A stretch of DNA of 64,000 nt from NCBI GenBank assembly GCA_026120185.1, contig JANUWF010001188.1, forward strand, positions 248,001 to 312,000, read 5' to 3'. The stretch is from Voacanga thouarsii (taxonomy: Eukaryota; Streptophyta; Magnoliopsida; Gentianales; Apocynaceae). Position numbers and translations under genes: made by a program. How positions within the stretch are numbered: the stretch's first letter is position 1; each line of letters begins with the position of its first letter. Under the pieces are notes generated by a model. It was not told the origin of the DNA. It ran no database searches and saw nothing but the letters and a program-made list of their open reading frames with translations. Shown here in pieces: positions 45,567 to 56,896 of the stretch.

Positions 45567-46724
45567 ATCATGCATTGCTAGATGCCACTCTTGATCTGTC
45601 AAATATAAATTTATTAATTAGAGAATTAGTAAATTAATCTTGATTAGAATTAATAGGTTAATTCTAATTATAAAAGATTATTAATTCTATTATGACAGAA
45701 TTAATTCATATTAGCTACCAATTGACTAGAAAACCTAATATGTTACATAAAATAGATGAATTAGTACTCAAGATGTTATTTGATAATATTAAAATGTTAT
45801 AATTAGTTGGATTAAATTGCAATTATTCAAAAGAGTTGTGGTTTAATTATAAACTAGTTATAATTGAAAGGGCCTTATTGCAATTATGAAAACTAAAAAG
45901 CCCACAATTAAATCACTAACTTATTGTTTCCTAATAGGATTGGGAAATAAAAGGTTGCTTTGTATGAAAAGCTCCCTATAAGTTTGTTTCCTTAAAGATT
46001 AAGGAAACAAAGAAAAAGGACAACCGTGTTTTTCCTTTACTGATAAGGCGGTTTAAATATTAGTGAAGAGATAGAGAAATTGGTTTGAATTCTTTTCACG
46101 AAATAAAACTTGTTATTTTATCTGCGAAGAAAAATCCTCAGAAGCGTTTCTTTCGTTTCTTCTTATCTTAATTAATCCTCATGGCTGCAATTTATATCGA
46201 CTAGCATAAGAATTAACTGAACCTGTTGCATACAATTCCTCGTGTGGACAGTGTTTGAGAAATTCCTATACTTGGGATTTCAACAGTTCGTGCTTCAACA
46301 AATTTACAGAAGAAATCCTCTTGTGAAGAAAAATTTTTAAAATTGTATTTTTCAGGTAACGAATTTTTCTTCCCTGTCTTAACCTATTAAATTATATACG
46401 AGTGATCTTGCTTCTTGGATTTAGTTTAAATTTTTGTTGTGCATTAATTTTTATTGCATGATGGAATCCAACAAAATTTATTGTATCCTCAGCCTGGGAA
46501 TTAATATGACAAAAGCAGAGATCATCAGCAATATGGAAGGAATTATGGAAGGTCAAGGTCCAAAAGCAATGTTAACTTTTTATACGGAAACTCTTGAATT
46601 TTTACCATCCATTTGATTCAATATTGAAAACAATAGGTTTTGTCTTAGCCTCTCGGTGTGAATTATGTCAGCGTAGTAAGGAGATAATGGATTATATTTT
46701 TGTGGCATGTTCAGTTTCACAGCA
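45567..46724 (+). repeat. Tandem array unit 2
   Basis: 1158 bp, same structure as unit 1. Its zf-RVT remnant reads ASRCELCQRS with the Cys pair intact, followed by a stop (AGTAAG). It contains the TATTTTATCTGCGAAG text that corresponds to the empty hAT target site. Confidence 0.85.
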
Positions 46725-47881
46725 ACTATGCATTACTAGATGCCGCTCTTGATCTGCTAAATATGGATTTATTAATTAAAGAATTAATACATTAATCTTC
46801 ATTAGAATTAATAGGTTAATTCTAATTATAAAAGATTATTAACTCTATTATGATAGAATTAATTCATATTAACTACCAATCAACTAGCAAACCTAATAGG
46901 TTATATATAATAAAGGAATTAGTAGTCAATATATTATTTGATAATATTAAAGTGTTATAACTAGTTGGATGAAATTGCAATTATTCAAAAGATGTGTGGT
47001 TGAATTATAAACTAGTTATAATTCAAAGTGCCTTATTGCAATTATGAAAAATCAAGAGCCCACAATTAAATCGCTCAGTTATTGTTTCCTAGTAGGATTG
47101 GGAAATAAAAGGTTGCTTTGTATGAAAAGCTCTTTGTAAGTCTATTTCCTAAAAGATTAAGGAAACAATGGAAAAAGAAAACCTTGTTTTTCCTTTACTA
47201 ATGTGCCGGTTTAAATATTAGTGAAGAAATAGAGAAATTGGTCTGAATTCTTTTCAAGAAATAAACCTTCTTGTTTTATCTACGAAAAAAAACCCTCAGA
47301 AACATTGCTTTCATTTCTTCTTGTCTTAATTAATCCCTATGGCCGCAATTTATACTAACTAGCATAGGAATTAACTGCACCTGTTTAGTATAATTCCTCG
47401 AGTGGACTATGTTAGAGAAATTCTTATAGTTGGGATTTTGGTGGTTTGTTCTTCAACAAATTTACAGAAAGAATCCGTATGCGAAAAAAAATTTAAAATT
47501 TGTATTTTTCAGGTAACAAAATTTTCTTCCCTCTCTTGACCCGTTAAATTACATACCAGTGATCCTGCTGCTTAGATTTAGTTTTAATTTTCGTTGGGTA
47601 TTAATTGTTATTGCATGATTGGGATCCAACAAAATTTGTTGTATCCTCAACCTGGGAATTAATCTAACAAAAGCAAAGATCAACAGCAACTGGAAGGAAT
47701 TATGGAAAGTCATGGTTTGGAAGCAATGTTTACTTTTTATATGGAAACTCTTGAATTTTTACCATCCATTTGATTCAATATTGGAAATAATAGGTTTTAT
47801 CTTAGCCTCTCGGTGTGAATTATGTTAGCGTAGTGTGGAGACAATGGATCATATTTTTGTGACATGTTCAGTTTCACAATA
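46725..47881 (+). repeat. Tandem array unit 3
   Basis: 1157 bp. The LTR part ends GGGATCCAACA near 47631, the cleanest LTR end in the array. The LINE part keeps a longer open frame (47619-47828) ending GFILASRCELC. It has an uninterrupted TTGTTTTATCTACG at the position where hAT inserted in unit 4. Confidence 0.85.
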
Positions 47882-48437
47882 ACTATGCATTGCTAGATGC
47901 CGCTCTTGATCTACTAAATATGGATTTATCAATTATAAAACTAATCAATTAATCTTAATTAGAATTAATAGGTTAATTCTAATTATAAAAGATTATTAAT
48001 TCAATTATGATAGAATTAATTCATATTAGTTACCAATTGATTAGAAAACCTAATAGGTTACCTATAATAAGGGAATTGATACTCAAGATATGATTTGATA
48101 ATATTAAAGTGTTATAATTAGTTGGATGAAATTGCAATCATTCAAAAGATTTGTGGTTGAATTATAAACTAGTTATAATTTCAGGGGCCCTATTGCAATT
48201 ATGAAAACTCAATAGCCCATAATTAAATAGCTAAGTTATTGTTTCCTAATCGGATTGGGAAATAAAAGGTTGCTTTGTACAAAAAGCTCCATGTAAGTTT
48301 GTTTCCTAAAAGATTAAGAAAACAAAGGAAAAGGAAAACCGCGTTTTTCCTTTACTGATACGGCCATTTAAATAGTAGTGAAGAGATAGAGAAATTGGTC
48401 TAAATTCTTTTCACAAAATTAAACCTGTTGTTTTATT
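47882..48437 (+). repeat. Tandem array unit 4, left part
   Basis: First half of the fourth unit, up to the hAT insertion. The last eight bases, GTTTTATT, are the left target duplication. The unit resumes at 55864. Confidence 0.85.
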
Positions 48438-48459
48438 TAGGGATGGCAATTCCCCAGAA

Positions 48460-48605
48460 TAAAGCGGGGGCCTAGCCCGGCCCGGCCCGGCCCGATAGGA
48501 CCGAGGATTTCCCAATTTAAGCGGGGATGAGGACGAGGACGGGGCCGAGGAAGGGTGATCCCCGTCCCACCCCCAGCCTGTCTGGCCCCGAACAGCTTGT
48601 ATAGT
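48460..48605. repeat. GC-rich left subterminal region of hAT
   Basis: Contains CCCGGCCCGGCCCGGCCCG and GACGAGGACGGGGCCGAGGA. Such GC-rich runs with GGGGA/CCCCG motifs are mirrored at the right end (55665-55860) and are likely transposase-binding or structural end sequence. Confidence 0.75.
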
Positions 48606-49420
48606 ATATATAGTTTGCAATTATATATCTAGTGTGTGTGTGTATAATAATTATATACTAATATTTGTATATATATTAATATTGTAATATATATTGTATA
48701 TATACACACTATATATAATGTATACTATATATGGTATATATATTAGATATATAATAATTAGTAATTAAGTAGATAAGTCAAAAATTTTGCATCCTATATT
48801 TTTATTGTGACAATACAATAGAGAATCTATGCGGAAAAAAAAAAAAACTTTCAGTTCTAGCCTCTTATTTCTTTTTAATTTCAAAAAATAAAAAAATAAG
48901 AAATTATCTCTTTTTCACTTTTGCACGAGTTTTCGATTTATCAGAAGGAAAAAGGGGATAAAACTAATAAAGAAGATACTAAAGAAAATAAAAAATAAAG
49001 TAGTAAAATACTTTAATTTAGTATACAAAAATTAGAAGACATTATAAATATCTTTATTTTTTTCAATCTCCTAAAAAAGATCTAATAATAATACTATTTA
49101 ATGGATACAGGGGGAGTTAATCGATTCGAAGTGAGATAGAGGTTGATTGTTTCTTAAACAAGTCTTTCAAAAGATATTCATCTATCTGATTGATTAATAA
49201 GTCATAAAAAAACAATTCGTGGTTCAGATACTTAGTAAGAAGGAATAATCAAATTCAAATAATGGATTTATCTAGGATTTTAAGTGAGTAAATATTAAAA
49301 ATACTTATATTTTTATATGTATTATATGTATAAAATATTTTTATATATGTTATATTATATATATATTAATTATCAAAACGTATAATATATATGTCTATAT
49401 ATATATTAATTATCAAAACG
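48606..49420. other. AT-rich hAT interior, no gene
   Basis: No coding signal. A 29-bp segment containing TATATTAATTATCAAAACGT is directly repeated around 49361-49385 and 49403-49427. Confidence 0.55.
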
Positions 49421-49424
49421 TATA

Positions 49425-49428
<4 letters not shown>

Positions 49429-49455
<27 letters not shown>

Positions 49456-49583
49456 TGTATGTATGTATGTATGTATGTATGTATGTATGTATGTATGTAT
49501 GTATGTATGTATGTATGTATGTATGTATGTATGTATGTATGTATGTATGTATGTATGTATGTATGTATGTATGTATGTATGTA

Positions 49584-49623
<40 letters not shown>

Positions 49624-49628
49624 CGCGC
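49429..49628. repeat. (GTAT)n-(GT)n-(GC)n compound microsatellite
   Basis: About 40 GTAT units (49429-49590), then about 12 GT (49591-49614), then 7 GC pairs (to 49628). All frames are open across it, which produces false ORFs on both strands. GT and GC alternation favours Z-DNA. Confidence 0.95.
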
Positions 49629-49710
49629 ATTAATTAGGTAACTTAATTTTATTTTTTCTTCTTTTCAATTTTTATCCCAAAAAGCTAAGGGATTTTCAAA
49701 ATAACAAATG

Positions 49711-49712
<2 letters not shown>

Positions 49713-49752
<40 letters not shown>
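49713..49752. repeat. (TA)n microsatellite
   Basis: About 20 TA units without interruption. Confidence 0.9.
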
Positions 49753-49755
<3 letters not shown>

Positions 49756-50440
49756 CATAAAACATGAGTATATATAATTAGTATGTAAAAAATAATATGT
49801 ATATATAACAAATGTATCTGTATTTATAAAATAATTGATTTTTAAAGTATTGATATTTATAATAATATATGTATGTGTATATTTTATTTATTCTTATTTC
49901 TCTAATATTCTAAATATTGTATTTTAATTTTTTAAATAATTTGACTAAGAGTACTTAGATAAGTTTATTCATAAAATTTATTGTTCTTAAAATTTTGTAT
50001 TGTTGTATATATATTTAAAAATACATTTATGAAATAGTTTAAATTAAAAAATTGTTTGTTTTATTGTCCCCTCCCCACCCCCCCCCCCTTTTTGGAGAAG
50101 GAAATGGTCTAGAATTTGGACTATTTTGTTTTGCAAATTATTAGGTAATTATGAATAGGAGTAAATAATTACCCCTATTTTACGAATATCCCACAAAAAG
50201 AAAACAAAACTATAATATAAATATATTGTTAATGCAGAAAAATATTTATATTAATCAATTTAACAATAGAGGCATTATTAAATTAATGAACACAAAAAAT
50301 AAAACAAATAATAGAATTTAATAATTTAATAATAGAGCTTATATTTTAGTTATGTTAGCTCAAAACAAAATAAACAATATAATTAAAAAACAAAACTTTA
50401 TTTAAGGTATATAATAAAAATATAGTTTTAAAATATAAAA
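49753..50440. other. AT-rich hAT interior, no gene
   Basis: Nothing recognisable except a C run (CCCCACCCCCCCCC) at about 50073-50088. Confidence 0.5.
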
Positions 50441-50446
50441 TCAAAT

Positions 50447-50660
50447 GTGCTTTGCCCAGTTGCCCATATTCAACAGTTCAAACAATCAAACCCTACCCAA
50501 CCCATCTTCCTTTCTTCTTTGCTCTGGGTTGTTCACCCGAAGCAAGCTGCCGCCGCCGCCGCAAGGGAATCGAGCCCAGACTTAGCTGATATCGTCGGTT
50601 TCTTTGTTGCATGGCTTGCATCTCCTTCAAGGTTAAAAAGCCCTCCTTTTCTCGGTGAGT
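50447..50660 (+). promoter_or_regulatory. Probable 5' untranslated exon of the hAT transposase gene
   Basis: A less AT-rich stretch with GCCGCCGCCGCC and CTTCCTTTCTTC, followed by TCG|GTGAGTTG at about 50657, a good splice donor. Together with the acceptor right before the ATG at 52787 it would leave a long 5'UTR intron. This is an inference; no transcript evidence is available. Confidence 0.35.
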
Positions 50661-51906
50661 TGCATCTCCTTCAAGGGTAAATCTTCTACCAACCAATTAG
50701 TAAGCTGGTTAAATGGTATCCATTTTGAAGCACTTTAAGCTGGTTCTTCTTAGATGCATTTAAATCAATAACTTGCAACTGTAGTCCAAATGCAGGAAGA
50801 ACATTTACTTCTATTTAGATTTATCTTGTTGGATTTTTAGATGAGGAAGAACGTTTAGAGGCTACCTTGTTGGATTTTTCCTCTGAGGAATATATGAATA
50901 GATTTAAGTTGATATAGAAACTTCATTATCAACTATGAACGTTTAGAGGCTACCTTGTTGGATTTATCTTGTTATATTTTTATTCATATTCTGCTGCAAT
51001 ATATTTATTTCACATTCTGCTTATAAATTACTTCTTATTTCTCTAGAGAATTTTATTGTGTAAAGGAGTATCTTAACTACTAGGATGTAATATTATTGAT
51101 GAATTTGGCAGTGATTTATTTTTGGAGCTTATCTTATGGCTGTATTGTTTGTTGGGTTATGTATTTTATTAGTTGTTTATATTTTGATTTGGAATAACTG
51201 AAAGATCTTTATTTAGTCAGTTTTAAAGGCTCATACTTTTCTTTTTTTTTAAGAAAAAGGATAAAATATAGCTGAAATTTTCATATTTAAAAATGATAAA
51301 GCAAGTTTTTTTCCTTAAAAAATAAAAATAAAGCGGAGCCAAGCCATAAATTAGCTGGATAGAGGTTCTTGATTTCTGTTTTTGTTTCTTCAGTCTTTCA
51401 CCTACTGTTAGTTACATTTACTAAATACAGAGGTGATCTTGTTCTAAGTTGCACTTTTCTTGCCTTTATTACATGTAGAGACTTAGACTATTTTATTACC
51501 TAGTAACTACTTGTTACCACCACAGTTAATCTAGAAGATGCTACGCGTATCCTAGTTGACCACGTATCCGGATGTTGGGATTCATGATTGGTTGCCTATA
51601 ATATGTTTGGTAGTGGAACACTTTCAGTTGCACCTTTGTGTTTTATTTCCTTCTACCAGTTGGTATTGCAAGTGGTAGTTAAATTATAAAGAAATATTGT
51701 GACCATTCAATACAATAATCTTAATCCAATTCCCATGTGCACTCTGTCCCACATGTTTCAAGCACACAAAATGGTGGAATTCTTTAATAAGCCACGGCCT
51801 AATATGTACAACTAATAGGAAAAGGATTAATAAGAATGTCTATTTGCAGTGTGTTTAGTTGTGTGAATAATTTATGTTGTAACAGTGATGTTTCTTGCTT
51901 TGTATC
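50661..51906. other. Putative 5'UTR intron of hAT, no gene seen
   Basis: AT-rich. A segment with GAACGTTTAGAGGCTACC is repeated at about 50848-50871 and 50937-50960. No other structure was recognised. Confidence 0.45.
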
Positions 51907-52156
51907 TCAAGGTGCATCACAAACTGGAGGTTTCTTTGGGATTCTGATTTCTAAAACTATGTCATTATTCACATAAGCTTCAATGTTCCTCCAATTGCAT
52001 TTTCAGGCAACTCAACCCTTCGAACATATCCATGTTCTGACCAATGGCTAGCTCTCCAATCCTTTGCCCTGGAATCTTTTTGCTGCCTCCATTGGCCATT
52101 GATCTCCAAAACCTTTCCATCTTCAGTGCACACTGGAATGTTATTTTTATCTATGT
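51907..52156 (-). pseudogene. HSP20 (alpha-crystallin domain) exon captured in hAT
   Basis: On the minus strand an acceptor TTTACAG precedes an exon encoding KNNIPVCTEDGKVLEINGQW, then KDWRASHW and EHGYVRRVELPENA. A one-base loss follows, after which the next frame reads WRNIEAYVNNDIVLEIRIPK and ends at a TGA (51907-51909). This is the second half of a plant small heat-shock protein domain, with the G-x-L strand, the RR-LPENA turn and the C-terminal I-x-I/V motif (IRI) that docks oligomers. The G-x-WEHGYVRRxELP pattern is most like the plant class VI (21.7-kDa type) group. It lies antisense inside the transposon, upstream of the transposase, and still carries splice signal and stop. Its first exon is not evident nearby. 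Confidence 0.75.
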
Positions 52157-52786
52157 CTGTAAACACAGAATCAACAATGTTAATTCATCATCTTTACTGA
52201 AATAACCATTACCTCATCCCATCTAATTATGCCTAAACTTTTCCTTTTTTTCTTTCTAAATCTTCCAAGAAGAATTTAATTGATGCGGAACCCAAGTGAT
52301 CATTGATTTCAGAATTCCCCTATGTCAAAGAATTTAAATTTGAAAACATGAGTTGATGAATTATCCCATCATGCATGATCACTGACATATACTTGATTAC
52401 TTGAGTTGTGCTAGAACCAAAATTAAGGACAGAGGTTCTTGAACCCCATCTCTAATTGCCTCATCAAAAGCTGCCAAAAGCTGGACAAATAGTAATCACA
52501 TCATCAAAAGCCACCATTAAAGCATCTTTTTGACACTCATATTCAATTTAGTTTTCAGCTTGTAGCAAATTAGTTTAGACAGCCAACATGCAGCACTTTT
52601 TGGTCAAATATTTCAGCTTTTACATTGCTTAAGATTGAAGTTACATAGCTTTGACATAATCCATGTAAAATGAGGAAGTTCATGAAATTGCCATTGCTAT
52701 TACACACATACTCTATCATTGTAATTAGAGATATTTTCTATTAATAAATATTCAACTTTTAAATATTTGTCTTTTTAACTTAGTAG

Positions 52787-53544
52787 ATGTCACATCAAGA
52801 TCAAGTAAGTCAAAATTCAGTCAAACTCATGAAAGAAATTAATTCAGCCCCACGTGATAGTAGCAATCTAATATCATATCCTATGCAACAAGTTAATATA
52901 GCAGTTGATGAGAGTATTGAACTAGAAGTTGGAGAATCTCAACAACCAAAAAGTCAAAGTGATGTTGGACCTATTGGAAGGCACAAATCAATGGTGTGGA
53001 GTCATTTTAAGCAAAAAATGATAAATGGTAAACAAAAAGTTGAGTGTATTTATTGCTCTCAAGAGCTTGTTGTTGGTGCAAAAAATGGAACAAGACATTT
53101 AAATGATCACATGAAATCATACAAAAAGAGAAAGCAACAAGATATTAGACAAAGTTTTTTAGTAGGGAAAGTAACTGATCCTTCTTCAAATATTACACAA
53201 CTGTCGACTTATGTTTTTTGTCGAGAAGCTACGAGAAGAGATCTTGCTGAGATGGTAGTTATCCATGAATATCCGTTGTCCATGGTAGATTATTTTGGAT
53301 ATAGAAAATATTCAAACTCTCTGCAACCTTTGTTCAGGATGATCTCAAGAAATATTTTGAAGAAAGATATCTTAAAATTTTTTATGATGAGGAAAAAAAA
53401 GATAATGGCCTTATTGAACAAAAATCATGGGAGGATTGCTGTCACTTGTGACTTGTGGACTGCTAATCACCAAGACAAGTCATATATGGTTATCACTGCT
53501 CATTTTTTTTATAATGCTTGGTAATTACAACATAGAATTTTGAG
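52787..53544 (+). pseudogene. hAT transposase exon 1 (BED zinc finger)
   Basis: ATG at 52787 directly after an acceptor (CTTAGTAG). About residues 68-112 form a BED zinc finger: SMVWSHFKQK, C-I-Y-C, H-L-N-D-H. Then come FCREATRRDLAEMVVIHEYP and AVTCDLWTANHQDKSYMVITAHF, which opens the hAT RNase H-like catalytic domain (Asp of CDLWT). A TAA at 53522-53524 sits where a Lys is usual (W-x-LQHRILR), after which the frame goes on to a donor at 53544/53545. The product would bind element ends in the nucleus and cut and paste the transposon. Confidence 0.9.
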
Positions 53545-53684
53545 GTTTTTTTTTTGTCTTAACTTTTCTTCTTCAATTTGATTGTTTACTATAAGGTAAA
53601 GCAACTAGTTAGTTAATACTTACACATTTGCTCTTTTTTTCTTTTTCTTTTTTTCTTTTTTTCTTTTTTTTGTGTTATTGAAAG

Positions 53685-55014
53685 GTTTATCTATGTTCCA
53701 TATCCTCATACAAGTGAAATACTTGCAAAAGTTTTGGAAGAAAGCTTATTTGATTAGAACATTGATAGAAAGTTATCTACAATTACACTTGATAACTATT
53801 CTAGTAATGATGCCATTATTGAAAATCTTTTGGGAAAGCTTCAACCCATCTGTCTTATGTTATGTGGGAGTTTACTCCATATGCGTTGTTGTGCACACAT
53901 CCTGAATTTGATTGTTCAAGATGGATTGTCAGTTATACATGAAGAGATTGGGAAGATTCGTGACAGTGTTAGATTTTGGACAACTTCACCTAAAAGATAG
54001 CAGAGATTTGAAGAAGCTGCACATCAAATAGGTACTCCATGTTCCAAGAAGCTAATTTTAGATTGCAAAACTAGACAGAATTCAACCTTTTTTATGCTTT
54101 CGACTGCATTGTCATACAAGGATGTGTTTTATAGGTTGAAACATAGGGAGCGTTTATATTCTTGCTTGCCAACTGAAGATGATTGGTTTTTGGCACAAGA
54201 GATTGGTGATCATTTGTGCATATTTTTTATGAGGCCACCCAAATATTTTCGAAAACCAACTCTCCAACTATAAATTTATTTTTCCTCAATATTTTCAATA
54301 TTAGAATGGAGTTAGAGAAATGGCTTGGAAGAGAGAATCAATTGAAAAAAACAATGGCTGAAAAGATGGTTTATAAATTTTATAAATATTGGAGAGATGT
54401 CCATGGAATTATGGGTGTAGTTGTAGTATTGGATCCACGGTATAAGATGACTTTGGTGGAATATACTTTTCCACAAATATTTGGTGATGATGCTCCAATG
54501 AAGATTGAGAAATTCAAGAAGTTTTGTAGTGATTTGTTTCATGAATACAAATCAAAAAATGAGAAGTATTCAAGTTGATCAACAACTTCCTTGTCAGTTC
54601 AATCTCTTCAACAACTTGGAAATCGATTAACGACAACAGTGAAAAATAAACTTACTGGATTTTATAGTTTTGTAGCACAAAATGAGAATAGCTTGCAAGA
54701 AAGGACAGAGTTTGATCAATATTTGGAGGAAAAAGTTTTACCATGGAGTATTGAGGAATTTGATATCTTAAATTGGTGGAAGTCAAATGAAACCAAATAT
54801 CCCATTCTTCACCTGATGGCTAGGGATATATTTTGTATTTTGGTATTCACAGTTACTTCAAAGTCTACATTTAGTACTAGAAGAAGAATGGTAAATCCAC
54901 ATCGCAACAAACTTCATCCAGATACACTTGAAGCTTTGATGTGTGTCCAGAATTGGTTGTGTGCTAAAATTTGTGCTAATAGTAAAGGTATATATAATAA
55001 ATATAGTTTATGAA
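53685..55014 (+). pseudogene. hAT transposase exon 2 with dimerisation domain
   Basis: The intron 53545-53684 (GT...AG, T-rich) joins R to FIYVPYPHTSEILAKVLEES in frame. The exon then gives LSTITLDNYSSND (catalytic Asp region), CCAHILNLIVQDGL, the middle domain (FYEATQIFS, PTINLFF, VVVLDPRYKM; 54216-54578) and the C-terminal dimerisation domain (FDILNWWKSN, YPILHLMARDIF, STFSTRRRMVNPHRNKL, LEALMCVQNWL). Stops near 53751, 53998 and 54576 and a frame change near 54170-54215 disable it. Exon order and length match RICESLEEPER-type hAT transposases. Confidence 0.88.
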
Positions 55015-55640
55015 TTGTGCCATCATTATATTTATATTTTAATTAATTAATATTTTTATAGGTTCTTCTTTGAATTCTATAGAGTTTAGCCAATTTTAGA
55101 AGACGTGGATGCCGATGATGAGAGTGGGATAATTTTTTTAAAACTTATTATCATTTATATATATTTTTTTTATTGTTACTTTGCTTTATTAATATTTCGA
55201 ATAATATACGTAATATTTAAAAAATTACTTACAATATTTCTTTTCTAGGTGAGTGGAACTACCGAGGTTGGACTTGAATGAAGTTTGGATTTGGCAACTT
55301 CAACTTTTCTTGACTTATATTACATTGTATGTTTAAGTGGGGGTATTCTTTACATTGTATTGTATGTTGAACTTGGTTATTTCATGCGTCATTTGCTTAT
55401 TTACATTTTTAATATCTTAGACTCTTAGGTTATATTTCCAATTTGTTGTCATGGCTTGTGTTTTCATTTTGTGGATTGATATATGTTAGGACAATTGGAC
55501 TTGTAGTAGTTGAATTCCCTCTTGTGAAAATAGCATATTTTTGTCTTTTGTTTCTATGAGGTTAGGAATTGTCTATTTACATGGGATCATTAAATTTGGC
55601 TTGAGATGCGTTTAACTTATGGAATAAATTGTTTAGAATT
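55015..55640 (+). other. hAT 3' region, no gene
   Basis: AT-rich non-coding tail between the transposase stop and the GC-rich right terminus. Possible small introns near 55060 and 55248 (acceptor-like TTTTATAG and TTTCTAG) may belong to its 3' untranslated region. Confidence 0.45.
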
Positions 55641-55664
55641 CTCAATTTTGTTCTTGGGCCACTA

Positions 55665-55863
55665 GGCTGAAATTGGGCCCCCCGCATCCTCAGTTCCCCA
55701 CCAGACAGAGACCAGAGATTATTTTGCCCCCGGTGGGCTGGGGGCGGGGATCCCCACCTCTCCCCGTGTCAGGGATAGGCCAGGGATGGGGGGACGGGGA
55801 ATACGTGGGGGTGGGGCTGGGATTTCTAGTCTCCGGCCCGCTCTAGCCCCGTTGCCATCCCTA
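55665..55863. repeat. GC-rich right subterminal region and TIR of hAT
   Basis: Dense G/C runs (GGGCTGGGGGCGGGGATCCC, GGGGGGACGGGGAA) end in the inverted repeat TTGCCATCCCTA at 55852-55863. Confidence 0.85.
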
Positions 55864-56435
55864 GTTTTATCTGTGAAGAAAAATCCTCAGAAGCATTTCT
55901 TTCTTTTCTTCTTGTTTTTATTAATCCCTATGGCTGCAATTTATACCAACTTGCATCGAAATTAACCACACTTGTTAAGTACAATTCCTCATGTGGACTA
56001 TGTTAGAGAAATTCCTACAGTTGGGATATTGGCGGTTCATGCTTCAATAAATTTATGGAAGGATAGGTAACGAATTTTTGTTTCCTCTCTTAACCTGTTA
56101 AATTACATACGAGTGATCATACTACTTTTATTTTATTTAATTTTCGTTGTGCATTAATCGTTATTGCATGATTGAAATCTAAAAAAATTTATTGTATCCT
56201 CAGCCTGGGAATTAATATGACAAAAGTAGATATCATCAGCAATATGGAAGGAATTATAGAAGGTCAAGGTCCAAAAGCAATGTTTATGTTTTATATGGAA
56301 ACTCTTGAATTTTTACCATCCATTTGATTCAATATTGACAAAAAATAGGTTTTATCTTAGCCTCTCGGTGTGAATTATGTCAGCGTAGTGAGGGGACAAT
56401 GGATCATATTTTTGTGGCATGTTCAGTTTCATAGC
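55864..56435 (+). repeat. Tandem array unit 4, right part
   Basis: Resumes with GTTTTATCTGTGAAG, the right target duplication plus unit sequence. It lacks about 40 bp present in the other units near 56063 (the GAAAAATTTT...TTTTCAGG block). It runs to the CAGTTTCATAGCAA end, after which, unlike in units 1-3, the LINE sequence continues. Confidence 0.85.
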
Positions 56436-56896
56436 AATTATGGAAAGGAATAGCTAACGATCTGGGGGTGCTAAGGCCTGGTCATGAGCATTTTTCTTTA
56501 GCTCATTTCTTTAATTTTTTGTGAAACTTGCCAGGGAAAATTCAGACCTGGGAAGAATTTGTTTTATTGGTTGCTGCTAGATTTTATGGAAAGCAAGGAA
56601 TCGTGTTAAGTATGATGCAGTGCAACTGAGAGTAGAACATTTGTAGTATGATTTATTAGAATTACTATGAAGCACAAAATTAGCACATATAGCTCATTAT
56701 TGGCAGGAAAGAAATTAATATGAAAACTATTCCTATTCATGAGGTTATAGTTTGGGGACGGTGTCATCCTCAAGAGTATGTTATTAATGGCAAAGGTAGT
56801 TCTAGAACAATAGTGCAATCATCAGGAGTTGGAGGTATTTTGCACAAAGGTGATGGATCATTCGTGTATGCCTTCTCCATGCACATAGGGAATGTT
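56436..56896 (+). pseudogene. LINE ORF2 C-terminus (zf-RVT tail and RNase H)
   Basis: Continues the zf-RVT domain of array unit 4: QLWKGIANDLG, then a degraded linker and, after several stops, IVQSSGVGGILHKGDGSFVYAFSMHIGN (56720-56896). The G-G-I-L-x-x-x-x-G-x-x-x-x-A-F core is the start of the RNase H domain at the end of plant L1-type LINEs. It stops at 56896, where a copia LTR is inserted. Confidence 0.75.

Larger units (their letters stand above)
48438..55863 (+). mobile_element. Complete hAT transposon (RICESLEEPER-like)
   Basis: 7426 bp bounded by 12-bp inverted repeats TAGGGATGGCAA (48438-48449) and its complement (55852-55863). The 8-bp flanks are GTTTTATT and GTTTTATC (7 of 8 identical), as expected for hAT. 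The flanks rejoin into the fourth tandem-array unit, and units 1-3 give the empty site. Both termini carry GC-rich subterminal sequence (48460-48600 and 55665-55860) in an AT-rich surrounding. Inside are a transposase gene (52787-55014), an antisense HSP20 exon (51907-52156) and several microsatellites. The transposase is broken, so mobility would need another source. Confidence 0.93.

Noticed and set aside
48460..48610. GC-rich island that could be a gene promoter
   Set aside because: It is the subterminal region of the hAT element, mirrored at 55665-55860 next to the other TIR.
49391..49641. Open frames on both strands (YVCM and HTYI repeats)
   Set aside because: Produced purely by the GTAT microsatellite, whose frames lack stops; no gene.
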